This document shows positions 6,488 to 12,831 of a stretch of DNA of 12,831 nt, in pieces. Every line of letters starts with the position of its first letter. The stretch's first letter is position 1. The position numbers and the translations under genes were made by a program. The notes beneath the pieces are model-generated. The model was not told where the DNA came from. It searched no databases and worked only from the letters and a program-made list of their open reading frames with translations. The DNA comes from Chloroflexota bacterium. GTDB lineage: Bacteria > Chloroflexota > UBA11872 > VXOZ01. The stretch is taken from NCBI GenBank assembly GCA_009839775.1, contig VXOZ01000071.1, forward strand, positions 1-12,831, given 5' to 3'.

Positions 6488-7366
6488 TCAAACTGCTGCT
6501 CTGGCGCGCTCGATAGCGGTAGCGAGCGCACGCCTTGTGTACACGTCCACCATCATGCGCCGATACGCTGCCGAAGCACGCACGTCAGAAATCGGCTGGG
6601 AGTCATTTGCAGCGGCTTCACCGGCATGCGCCAGCAACTGCTCTGAGACTGGTAGGCCACGCAACACTTCCTCCGCCGTGGTGGCATGAGGCCACGTGGG
6701 TGCAACTGCGGAAAGCACCACGCTCGCGTCCTTAATGGTAGCCAGGTCGTCCTCGAGCGTGACTTGGACCGCAATCCCGACCACGGCGATATCCATCTCA
6801 CGCCGCGGCACGTGGCGCACGTAGCGCGTGCCGGTATGGGCCGGCGCAGCCGGCACATTGAAAGACTGAATCAATTCACCGGGTTCGAGAGCAAGCTGGC
6901 CGGGCCCCGTCATAAGGTCGCCTACGGGAACGTCGCGCGTGCCCTTGGCGCCGACGAGGCAGGCCGTCGCGTTGGCGGCGACCAGCGGCGGCGCGGCATC
7001 GGCGCTCGGGGCTGCATTGCCCACGTTGCCGCCCAGCGTACCGCGATTGCGGATCTGAATAGACCCGAGCAATTCCGCCCCTTCACTAATGAAGAAGGCG
7101 TGACTCTGGACAAGCGCACTGTGGTGCACTTCATTGCCGGTGGTCATCGCGCCGATAGTCAGCGAACCGTCGGCGTTTTGGCTGATACCCTTGAGTTCTG
7201 CCAGGTTGCGTAAACTGACGATGAGGGGGACCCTGCGGTCGCGCTCTCTCATCTGCACGATCAGGTCTGTGCCGCCTGCCAAGACCCGCGCCTCGTCGCC
7301 GCGGTCGGCCAGCAAAGCACAGGCTTCGAAGACTTGGGTTGGCGCAGCGTAGTCAAAACGTCTCAC
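6488..7366 (-). CDS. FAD-binding medium subunit of molybdenum hydroxylase
   Basis: A 292-residue CoxM-type subunit that passes electrons from the iron-sulfur clusters to FAD and an external acceptor. The family begins RRFDY.AP, as here. FAD pyrophosphate motifs are AGGTDLIVQM (first domain, about residues 30-40) and IRNRGTLGGNVGNAAPSAD (about 105-125). The C-terminal CO dehydrogenase flavoprotein domain follows, with REMDIAVVGIAV and LSAVAPTW. Start choice: the frame opens at GTG 7384 with no ribosome site, whereas the in-frame GTG at 7366 has GGAGG at 7382-7378 (11-nt spacer) and gives the usual MRRFDY opening, so I take 7366. It is first in the operon; its promoter should lie in 7385-7743, and a dyad at 7437-7480 is a candidate operator. 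Domain organisation and length are normal. Confidence 0.92.
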   Translation of the reverse strand: MRRFDYAAPTQVFEACALLADRGDEARVLAGGTDLIVQMRERDRRVPLIVSLRNLAELKGISQNADGSLTIGAMTTGNEVHHSALVQSHAFFISEGAELLGSIQIRNRGTLGGNVGNAAPSADAAPPLVAANATACLVGAKGTRDVPVGDLMTGPGQLALEPGELIQSFNVPAAPAHTGTRYVRHVPRREMDIAVVGIAVQVTLEDDLATIKDASVVLSAVAPTWPHATTAEEVLRGLPVSEQLLAHAGEAAANDSQPISDVRASAAYRRMMVDVYTRRALATAIERARAAV

Positions 7367-7436
7367 GCGTCGTGTTTCCTCCACATTCGTTGGCTTGCCA
7401 GGGGGACTAAATGAATTGCGGTATCCGGGATCGGCT

Positions 7437-7480
7437 CATTTACGTAGATACCATATCACAGAGTGTGGATAGCGTAAATG
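7437..7480. promoter_or_regulatory. Imperfect dyad, candidate operator between divergent operons
   Basis: CATTTACG (7437-7444) is matched by CGTAAATG (7473-7480). Pairing extends inward with bulges (TA, T, CCA against TGG, A, TA). The arms flank a 28-bp centre, giving a spread dyad 71 bp upstream of the FAD-subunit start. Spread dyads of this kind are typical of dimeric or tetrameric regulators such as LysR-type proteins, but no regulator gene is in the window and no promoter hexamers could be assigned with confidence. Confidence 0.4.
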
Positions 7481-7651
7481 CAAAACGAGCACTGTCACTG
7501 TTAACGGGATGTTAGGCTTGCTTAGATTCTCTTGTCCAAGTAGAGGTGGTCCGGATAGCAGAAATAAGTGGCGCAATGAAACTTCACGGTGTTCATTTAA
7601 AAGGGCAGCCGCGTCGCGCTGGACAATGGGGGTGAAAGTCTGGTAGCGTGA

Positions 7652-7715
7652 AGAGTTGGGTGAGACTCTCGATCAATTGTGGCGACCGGAAAACTCGGAG
7701 GTTTCTGAGCGCCAC
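7652..7715 (+). promoter_or_regulatory. Structured 5' leader of glutamine synthetase
   Basis: Two hairpins are predicted just before glnA. The first is AGAGT 7652-7656 with ACTCT 7665-7669. The second is larger: GTGGCG (7679-7684) and CTCGG (7694-7698) together pair with the uninterrupted strand CTGAGCGCCAC (7705-7715), leaving a 9-nt one-sided bulge ACCGGAAAA and a 6-nt loop. It ends 15 nt before the Shine-Dalgarno site. I looked for the conserved elements of the known glutamine (glnA) riboswitch and did not recognise them. It could be a translational control element or just a 5' UTR fold. Confidence 0.4.
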
Positions 7716-7730
7716 GCCTATGCGCTTTCG

Positions 7731-7737
7731 AGGAGGT
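7731..7737 (+). promoter_or_regulatory. Strong ribosome binding site of glnA
   Basis: AGGAGGT is a near-perfect match to the anti-Shine-Dalgarno sequence, 6 nt before the ATG at 7744. It fixes the start and predicts high translation, as expected for a central nitrogen-assimilation enzyme. Confidence 0.85.
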
Positions 7738-7743
7738 TAGAGC

Positions 7744-9207
7744 ATGGCAAGTACGTACATCTCCGGCTCGGATTCAGACGCAGCACCTACGCCGGAGGCA
7801 GTGATCGCTTTCGCACAAGAGCATGACTGCCAGATGGTCGATCTCCGGTTCACCGACCTGCCGGGCACGTGGCAGCACTTCTCGATACCCATGAACCAGC
7901 TTGGGCCGGATGTCTTCAGCGAAGGTCTGGGCTTTGACGGCTCATCCATTAGGGGTTTCCAACACATCAACGAGAGCGACATGCTCGTCATCCCCGACCC
8001 CTCCAGCGCATTCATCGATCCCAATCTCAAGGTAACGACCCTCGTTTTGATCTGCAACGTGGTTATGCCTGGCACGTTTGCGCCATATAACAAAGACCCA
8101 CGTCACGTTGCACAGAAGGCTGAGCAGTATCTGATTGATACGGGCATCGCCGACACAATCTACATCGGGCCGGAAGTGGAGTTCTTCATCTTCAACGACG
8201 TGCGCTTCGACCAGAATGTGAATAGCGGCTACTACTTCATCGATTCGGACGAGGGCGTTTGGAACACTGGTGACTTGACCAACGAGGAGCCGAATCTTGG
8301 TTTTCGTCCGCGACTAAAGGGCGGCTACTATCCGGTACCGCCGGTAGACCAGCTCCAAGACCTGCGCTCAAACATTACGCTCAAGTTGCAGTCGGTGGGC
8401 ATCGATGTTGAAGTGCAGCACCACGAGGTCGGCACGGCGGGCCAGGCCGAGATCGACATGCGCTTCGACACGCTGACCCTCATGGCCGACCATGTCATGA
8501 GATACAAGTACGTGGTGCGCCAGACCTGTGTGGAGAACGGCCTGACGGCGACGTTCATGCCAAAGCCGCTGTTCCAGGACAACGGATCCGGTATGCACAC
8601 CCACCAGAGCCTTTGGAAAGACGGCACGAATCTCTTCTACGACGCCGATGGGTATGCCATGCTCAGCGACCAGGCGCGCTGGTACATCGGCGGTCTGCTT
8701 AAGCACGCGGCGGCTGTGCTGGCATTTGCGGCGCCTACGACGAACTCATACCGGCGCTTGGTGCCCGGCTATGAAGCACCGGTGTATCTGGCGTACAGCG
8801 AGCGGAACAGAAGTGCAATGATACGTATTCCTACGTATTCCGAGAGTCCGGCCGCGCGCCGCCTGGAGTTCCGGCCGCCGGATCCTTCGTGCAACCCGTA
8901 CTATGCGTTCGCGGCCTGCCTGATGGCGGGCTTGGACGGCATCCAGAACAAGATCGAGCCGCCGGAACCGCGTGACGTCGACCTGTATGAGCTTTCGCCT
9001 GAAGAGATCGCGGAAGTACAGGCCGTGCCGGGTTCACTGCAAGAAGCGTTGAATGCGCTTGAAGCCGATTATGAGTTTCTGCTGAAGGGCGATGTCTTCA
9101 CGCAGGACCTCATCGACAGTTGGCTGGAATATAAGCGCACTGAGGAGGACGATCAGATCCGGCTGCGGCCGCACCCGTACGAGTTCTTCCTCTACTACGA
9201 CGTGTAG
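7744..9207 (+). CDS. glnA: Type I glutamine synthetase
   Basis: A 487-residue enzyme that makes glutamine from glutamate, ammonia and ATP, normally a cytoplasmic dodecamer. All core motifs are present: the beta-grasp segment GTWQHFSIP, the latch FDGSSIRGF (D65, equivalent to the ammonium-site Asp), EVEFFIF, HHEVGTAGQAEI (metal glutamates), NGSGMHTHQS (H285, H287), VPGYEAPVYLAYSERNRSA (flap glutamate) and RRLEFRPPDPSCNPY. DLYELSPEE contains Tyr415, equivalent to the tyrosine adenylylated in GSI-beta enzymes, so control by GlnE-type adenylylation is plausible. Compared with the usual length of about 470, the extra residues are mostly a 15-residue N-terminal extension (STYISGSDSDAAPT). YSERNR replaces the more common YSARNR. 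The leader and ribosome site are described separately. It is probably monocistronic, with a hairpin downstream. Confidence 0.97.
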   Translation: MASTYISGSDSDAAPTPEAVIAFAQEHDCQMVDLRFTDLPGTWQHFSIPMNQLGPDVFSEGLGFDGSSIRGFQHINESDMLVIPDPSSAFIDPNLKVTTLVLICNVVMPGTFAPYNKDPRHVAQKAEQYLIDTGIADTIYIGPEVEFFIFNDVRFDQNVNSGYYFIDSDEGVWNTGDLTNEEPNLGFRPRLKGGYYPVPPVDQLQDLRSNITLKLQSVGIDVEVQHHEVGTAGQAEIDMRFDTLTLMADHVMRYKYVVRQTCVENGLTATFMPKPLFQDNGSGMHTHQSLWKDGTNLFYDADGYAMLSDQARWYIGGLLKHAAAVLAFAAPTTNSYRRLVPGYEAPVYLAYSERNRSAMIRIPTYSESPAARRLEFRPPDPSCNPYYAFAACLMAGLDGIQNKIEPPEPRDVDLYELSPEEIAEVQAVPGSLQEALNALEADYEFLLKGDVFTQDLIDSWLEYKRTEEDDQIRLRPHPYEFFLYYDV

Positions 9208-9263
9208 GCGGTTCTCCGCGCTTGCAGCGTAAGAGTCCTGTTCATTGATAGATAGACAGTGTT

Positions 9264-9293
9264 ACTGTAGGCGGACTTCGGTTCGCCTACAGT
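9264..9293 (+). terminator. UUCG-capped 13-bp hairpin after glnA
   Basis: ACTGTAGGCGGAC (9264-9276) pairs along its whole length (one G-T) with GTTCGCCTACAGT (9281-9293) around the very stable tetraloop TTCG, 57 bp after the glnA stop codon. There is no T-run after the stem, so it may be a factor-assisted terminator or a 3'-end stabiliser rather than a classical intrinsic terminator. Confidence 0.65.
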
Positions 9294-9494
9294 CGCGTCA
9301 GAGCACCTTCGTACCATGGGCGGGTTTACATTTTAATGCCTGGAATGTGTACCGAGCACTGAACGGGGAGTGGGTCACGGTTCATGTGTAGTGCGCCGCT
9401 CTCGTTGATGGCAGCGGAGCAGCGTGGGTGCCCGGTTTAGGGTACTCTGGAAGCCTGTGAGAGGCTTGTTCTCCAAGCCAACCTGGGAATGCGC

Positions 9495-9851
9495 ATGCCA
9501 ACGTATGAGTATCAGTGCCGCGACTGTAGCAAGCCGTCGACGCATTTCTTCCGTAGCTTCTCCCAAGTGCAGGAACCAACGTGTCCGCATTGCTCCTCCA
9601 CAGACTTGGAACGCTTGGTTTCACGTGTGGCTGTGCATCGTGCGAGTGTGTCGCTCGAAGACCCTACATTTATGGATAGCTTTGATGAGAGCGATCCGCG
9701 CGCCCTCGGTCGGCTGGCGCGTACAATGGGGGAGGAGTCCGGCGAGGAACTGCCCGGGGAGTATGAGGACATGGTGCGGGACTTGGAGTCGGGCAAGGTC
9801 CCTGACGACGACTTTGCCGCCTCTAGCGAAACCGATGATTTGCCACTGTGA
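9495..9851 (+). CDS. FmdB-family zinc ribbon protein
   Basis: A 118-residue small protein whose first 45 residues are a FmdB/CxxC_CxxC zinc ribbon. It starts MPTYEYQC and binds one zinc by C8, C11, C30 and C33 (CRDC and CPHC). The rest (about 50-118) is hydrophilic and acidic (EESGEELPGEYEDMVRDLES), with no recognised domain. The family is named after a putative regulator near formamidase genes, but its biochemical role is unsettled. The ATG at 9489 is two codons earlier; I prefer 9495 because family members begin with MPTYEY. A weak GGGA site precedes it. The next gene starts 9 bp after its stop, so the two are probably cotranscribed, although no functional link with the HAD phosphatase is established. 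Confidence 0.85.
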   Translation: MPTYEYQCRDCSKPSTHFFRSFSQVQEPTCPHCSSTDLERLVSRVAVHRASVSLEDPTFMDSFDESDPRALGRLARTMGEESGEELPGEYEDMVRDLESGKVPDDDFAASSETDDLPL

Positions 9852-9860
9852 CGGAGCACA

Positions 9861-10748
9861 ATGACCCCTGCTAAAGCAACTGCCAAGCCGGATGACATGC
9901 CGTACCGGCTGATTGCCTTGGACGTTGACGGCACGCTCCTCGACGGGCAGGGCGGCGTCACCCCCGGCACAAAGGCGACGCTCCAGAGTCTGGCCGGGCG
10001 GGGTGTCCACGCGGCGCTGGCGACCGGCAGGCGCTACATCATTGCGAATTTTTTGCCCGGGTTGCTTGAAATACCGCTCTACTTGATACTCAGCAACGGC
10101 GCGGTGATCCGCGACCACACTGGCGCTATCACGTACGAGAGTTATCTACCGAGTGAGTGGGCGTGGCGCGCGGTGGAGGAGGCACGCCGACTGGGTCTGC
10201 ATTCGACTATCTACGAGAATGCGGCTGTCGGCGATCGCATGCTTTTTGACGGCGATTGGCGCGCCCACAGAGGACCGCAAGCCGCTCTCAAGCGTCGTCC
10301 GGAACTTGCATCGCTCTACGTTGACCTCAAAACCGTTACCGACCTGCCTGACCCCATTGAAATCGTGCACTGGGGCACGGACGAAGAGATGCAGAACTTG
10401 GCCGAGGCATTGCGGGCTACCGGGTTCGCTTATACGCTGGTCTTCTGGCGCGGCCGTGAGTCCAGTTCCTTTGTCCGCGACGGGCAGAGCGCGCTCGAAA
10501 TCTTAGGCCCCAATACATCGAAGGCAACGGCGCTCACGTGGCTCTGTAAGCATCTCGGCATTGAACCGCCACAGGTAGTAGCGTTCGGCGACGACGTAAA
10601 TGACATCGAGATGCTGCAATTTGCGGGACTGGGCGTAGCCGTGGGAAGCGCGACGCAAGCCGCCCGCGACGCTGCCGATGCATACACGCACAACGACGAC
10701 CATGAGGCCGTGGCGCGTACACTCAAACGACTCTTCTCAATCGATTAG
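9861..10748 (+). CDS. Cof-type HAD-IIB phosphatase
   Basis: A 295-residue haloacid dehalogenase-superfamily hydrolase, expected to dephosphorylate a small phosphorylated metabolite such as a sugar phosphate or flavin nucleotide with Mg2+. Motif I is LDVDGTLLD with nucleophile D21 and acid/base D23; motif II is ATGR with T55; motif III is K221 in NTSKATAL; motif IV is GDDVNDIEML (D244, D245, D248). The C2B cap lies between motifs II and III (about 85-205), as in the Cof/YbiV group. The start at 9861 has GGAG just upstream, and the first 13 residues precede the usual family start MPYRLIALD (Met13 is the alternative start, 9897). It is second in a pair with the zinc ribbon gene (9-bp gap). All catalytic residues are intact; the substrate cannot be inferred. 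Confidence 0.93.
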   Translation: MTPAKATAKPDDMPYRLIALDVDGTLLDGQGGVTPGTKATLQSLAGRGVHAALATGRRYIIANFLPGLLEIPLYLILSNGAVIRDHTGAITYESYLPSEWAWRAVEEARRLGLHSTIYENAAVGDRMLFDGDWRAHRGPQAALKRRPELASLYVDLKTVTDLPDPIEIVHWGTDEEMQNLAEALRATGFAYTLVFWRGRESSSFVRDGQSALEILGPNTSKATALTWLCKHLGIEPPQVVAFGDDVNDIEMLQFAGLGVAVGSATQAARDAADAYTHNDDHEAVARTLKRLFSID

Positions 10749-10952
10749 CGAGCCAGTATTGGGCAGCGCTGGGTAGTGGAAGTTAGTTAGCATCGGTCAG
10801 AAGTGTTGGCGTAGGAGCTTTCCTGGGCATTGGAGCTTGAACGACTGGCTAGGCTACCTTGAATGGTTGTAATATCGCTTGGTTAGAGCGTCCGATGCCG
10901 GCCAATCTCTTGGACAGGCGCAATACATACCATGCCAAAGGAGTGCGAGACC
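10749..10952. other. Gene-free gap before the reductase
   Basis: About 200 bp between the HAD phosphatase and the reductase. I see no open frame of note, no strong hairpin and no assignable promoter hexamers. The gap suggests the reductase-nuclease pair has its own promoter here. Confidence 0.4.
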
Positions 10953-11948
10953 GTGGAACCGATTCGTGTCGTGCAAATGGGACTGGGAGCAGTGGGGTGT
11001 GGCATAGCCCAAACCGCCATGGGGCGTTCCCAGTTGCAGATGGTGGGCGCGATCGACGTGGACCCCGCTAAAGTTGGGCGAGATCTGGGAGAACTCCTTG
11101 GCGTGGAGGAGGCGCTGGGTATTCCTATTAGTGCTTCGCTTGGCGACGTGCTGGCTTCTCAGCCGGTTGACGTAGTGCTGCAGGCGACAGGCTCGCACAT
11201 TCCAGACGTGGTGCATCAATTAAAAGAGATTGCGGAGGCTGGTTGCGACGTAGTCAGTACGTGTGAAGAACTGGCGTATCCCTGGTTGCGCCATCCTGAA
11301 CTTGCACACGAGATCGATGCCAAGGCGCGCGAGTGCGGAGTCACCATCCTGGGTACCGGCGTGAATCCCGGCTTCGTGATGGATACGCTTGTGCTCGTAG
11401 CCACGGCCGTATGCAGCGGCATCCGACGCATTGAATCTCGAAGGATCGTGGCCGCGCGGGAGCGGCGCCTCGCATTGCAGCAAAAGATCGGATCGGGTAT
11501 GGAGCAGGCGGAGTTTCGCCAACTGGCGGCGCGGGACGAGATTGGACACGTAGGGTTGCGGGAGTCGTTCTATTTGATTGCCGCCGGCTTGGGTTGGGAG
11601 ATTCCCGCTGCCCAGGAGACTATTGAGCCGGTATTCGCCGAGGAACGCATACCAACCGAGGATTTCGACATCGTTGCGGGGCAAGTGGCCGGTATTCACC
11701 AAACTGTCCACGGCGCCAGTGAAGGGCGCGAGCTTATGCTGGACCTCACCATGAGCATGGCCGCCGCGGCAAGCCAAGACAGTATTAAGATAGAAGCCAA
11801 CCCGCCGATGCATGTGGAAGTGGTGGGTGGCACCCACGGCGATCAGGCGACGTGGTCCATGGTCGCCAACATGGTCCCGCGCGTGGCGGCTGCTCCCGCC
11901 GGGCTGCTGACGATGCTTGACGTGGGCTTGCCGCGCGCAATTGGATAG
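10953..11948 (+). CDS. 2,4-diaminopentanoate dehydrogenase-like reductase
   Basis: A 331-residue protein related to dihydrodipicolinate reductase N-terminal domains and to 2,4-diaminopentanoate dehydrogenase (NAD(P)-dependent amine dehydrogenase family). The Rossmann motif is RVVQMGLGAVGCGIA (GxGxxG at residues 10-15). GAIDVDPAKVG follows, with an acidic residue suited to binding the cofactor ribose, then QATGSHIPDV and the conserved VVSTCEELAYPW and GTGVNPGFVMDTL. The C-terminal half matches the DAP_DH_C type. Substrate identity is not established: in characterised relatives it is a diamino acid of ornithine breakdown. Start choice: GTG 10953 has AAAGGAG at 10937-10943 (9-nt spacer), while the upstream ATG 10932 would overlap that site and has none of its own. 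The following nuclease gene begins 9 bp after its stop. Confidence 0.82.
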   Translation: MEPIRVVQMGLGAVGCGIAQTAMGRSQLQMVGAIDVDPAKVGRDLGELLGVEEALGIPISASLGDVLASQPVDVVLQATGSHIPDVVHQLKEIAEAGCDVVSTCEELAYPWLRHPELAHEIDAKARECGVTILGTGVNPGFVMDTLVLVATAVCSGIRRIESRRIVAARERRLALQQKIGSGMEQAEFRQLAARDEIGHVGLRESFYLIAAGLGWEIPAAQETIEPVFAEERIPTEDFDIVAGQVAGIHQTVHGASEGRELMLDLTMSMAAAASQDSIKIEANPPMHVEVVGGTHGDQATWSMVANMVPRVAAAPAGLLTMLDVGLPRAIG

Positions 11949-11957
11949 GTTGTTACG

Positions 11958-12815
11958 ATGGCACGTCCGCTGCGCCGACTCTCGCCTAGCAGCATCCGCA
12001 CCTATGAGCGGTGTCCGCAAATGTACCACTTGCGGTACAACGAGCGGATCCGCGTGCCGAGCACGGCGGCGCAACTTCTCGGTAGTGCGGTGCATACGGT
12101 CATCGAGATGTTCTATAAGGAGAAACGAGACGGTAAGGCCCTTGATGTGGAAGCCGCGTTCGATGTTCTCGACGACGCGCTGGACGCCACCCTGCACGAA
12201 TTGGACGAGGAAGGGCGCGCGGAGATAGAGGAACTGCGCGAGTTGGGCTACGACTTGGTCGAATACTACCTGGATGAAGTGGCCCCGCACGTGCGCCCGC
12301 ATCTGATCGAAGAGCGGTTTTCCTTTAATGTGCCCGGCGTGGACGTGCCGATGGTTGGCTACGTTGACTTGGTTGACCAGGACGGCACGGTGATCGACCA
12401 CAAGACCGCGGCTTCACCCTTTCCCGCAGATTACCTGGCGCACGATATCCAATTGCTCACCTACAGCCTCGGCTACAATGCCCTCCGTTTGGGCGCGCGC
12501 CAGCGGCCCGGACAACTGCCCCTCGCCAGTATGCTGCCTCCGGTTCGCCTCGACGTGATAGTCAAAGGCGAGGAGATTACGTACCAGCGGCTCGAATTCA
12601 GGTATGAGCAGGAACACCTCGAGCAGTACGTGGAGCGGGTGAATGCTGTAGCCGCAGGTATTCGCACTGCGGACTTTCGCCCGTTCTGGCAAATCCGGGA
12701 GCCCGATCCGGACGTTTGCCATTACTGCGATTTCAATAGCGTCTGTACGTACCGGCTGCCTGCTTCCCCCGACGAACCCCTTGAGGGTGGAGAGTCAGAA
12801 TCGGCAACCCCGTAG
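11958..12815 (+). CDS. PD-(D/E)XK nuclease with predicted 4Fe-4S cluster (RecB/Cas4-like)
   Basis: A 285-residue stand-alone nuclease of the RecB/AddB-C/Cas4 type. It opens LSPSSIRTYERCPQMYHLRY, the usual start of this family, with C19. The nuclease core shows GSAVH (H46), GYVDLV (D137), VIDHKTA (D147, K149) and QLLTYSL (Q165, Y169), the order expected for Mg2+-dependent DNA cleavage. The C-terminus has C254, C257 and C263 in CHYCDFNSVC; together with C19 these match the four-cysteine 4Fe-4S staple of AddB and Cas4. No helicase domain is present and no CRISPR array or other cas gene is in the window, so a general DNA repair or processing role is more likely than CRISPR adaptation. The ATG at 11958 has only a weak ribosome site, and the gene lies 9 bp after the reductase, suggesting coupled expression. 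Confidence 0.9.
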   Translation: MARPLRRLSPSSIRTYERCPQMYHLRYNERIRVPSTAAQLLGSAVHTVIEMFYKEKRDGKALDVEAAFDVLDDALDATLHELDEEGRAEIEELRELGYDLVEYYLDEVAPHVRPHLIEERFSFNVPGVDVPMVGYVDLVDQDGTVIDHKTAASPFPADYLAHDIQLLTYSLGYNALRLGARQRPGQLPLASMLPPVRLDVIVKGEEITYQRLEFRYEQEHLEQYVERVNAVAAGIRTADFRPFWQIREPDPDVCHYCDFNSVCTYRLPASPDEPLEGGESESATP

Positions 12816-12831
12816 GCGCATGGACGGAATG

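Noticed and set aside
3515..7366. Form I carbon monoxide dehydrogenase (coxMSL)
   Set aside because: The subunit layout is the same, but the large subunit has AYRAPGAPN instead of the AYxCSFR active-site loop.
7576..7635. Twenty-codon frame in the glnA leader as a possible leader peptide
   Set aside because: No ribosome site and no run of regulatory codons; the length is within chance.
11220..12401. Long minus-strand open frame of 393 codons
   Set aside because: It lies antisense across two well-recognised plus-strand genes with intact motifs and shows no known family features; long antisense frames are expected at this GC.
12820..12831. ATG GAC GGA ATG at the right edge as the start of another gene
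   Set aside because: Only four codons are visible and there is no clear ribosome site, so nothing can be claimed.

Overview
This is a bacterial chromosomal window of moderately high GC with dense genes in two blocks. No rRNA, tRNA, CRISPR array, prophage or transposase was seen. Coding style (GTG starts beside ATG, clear AGGAGG-type ribosome sites), gene content and the intergenic hairpin repeats suggest a free-living or host-associated bacterium rich in oxidoreductases. Marine Chloroflexota or a sponge-symbiont-like lineage is a reasonable guess, but the sequence alone does not settle it.

Left block (1-7366, all minus strand). At the left edge is the first 23 codons of a sulfatase. Next come two closely similar Gfo/Idh/MocA-family dehydrogenases (340-1428 and 2167-3270), evidently a gene duplication, separated by 738 bp without a gene but with several repeat families. 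Upstream of them lies a three-gene xanthine dehydrogenase-family operon transcribed FAD subunit -> 2Fe-2S subunit -> molybdopterin subunit (7366 down to 3515). It ends near a perfect 14-bp inverted repeat. Together the three products should form one soluble molybdenum hydroxylase; its substrate cannot be read from sequence.

The intergenic region 7367-7743 holds the divergent control region. It has a 44-bp dyad on the hydroxylase side and, on the other side, a structured leader and strong ribosome site in front of a type I glutamine synthetase.

Right block (7744-12815, all plus strand). Glutamine synthetase is followed by a UUCG-capped hairpin. Then come an FmdB-like zinc ribbon and a Cof-type HAD phosphatase (9-bp gap). 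A second pair is a 2,4-diaminopentanoate dehydrogenase-like reductase and a PD-(D/E)XK nuclease with a predicted 4Fe-4S cluster (9-bp gap).

The points most worth a second look are: (i) REP-like hairpins of two sequence families sharing a GGTAGCGC head; (ii) replacement of the usual EKP lysine by glutamine in both Gfo/Idh paralogs; (iii) the altered active-site segment of the molybdenum subunit; (iv) the glnA leader structure; and (v) the stand-alone Fe-S nuclease. I found no convincing evidence of a wholly new multi-gene system.
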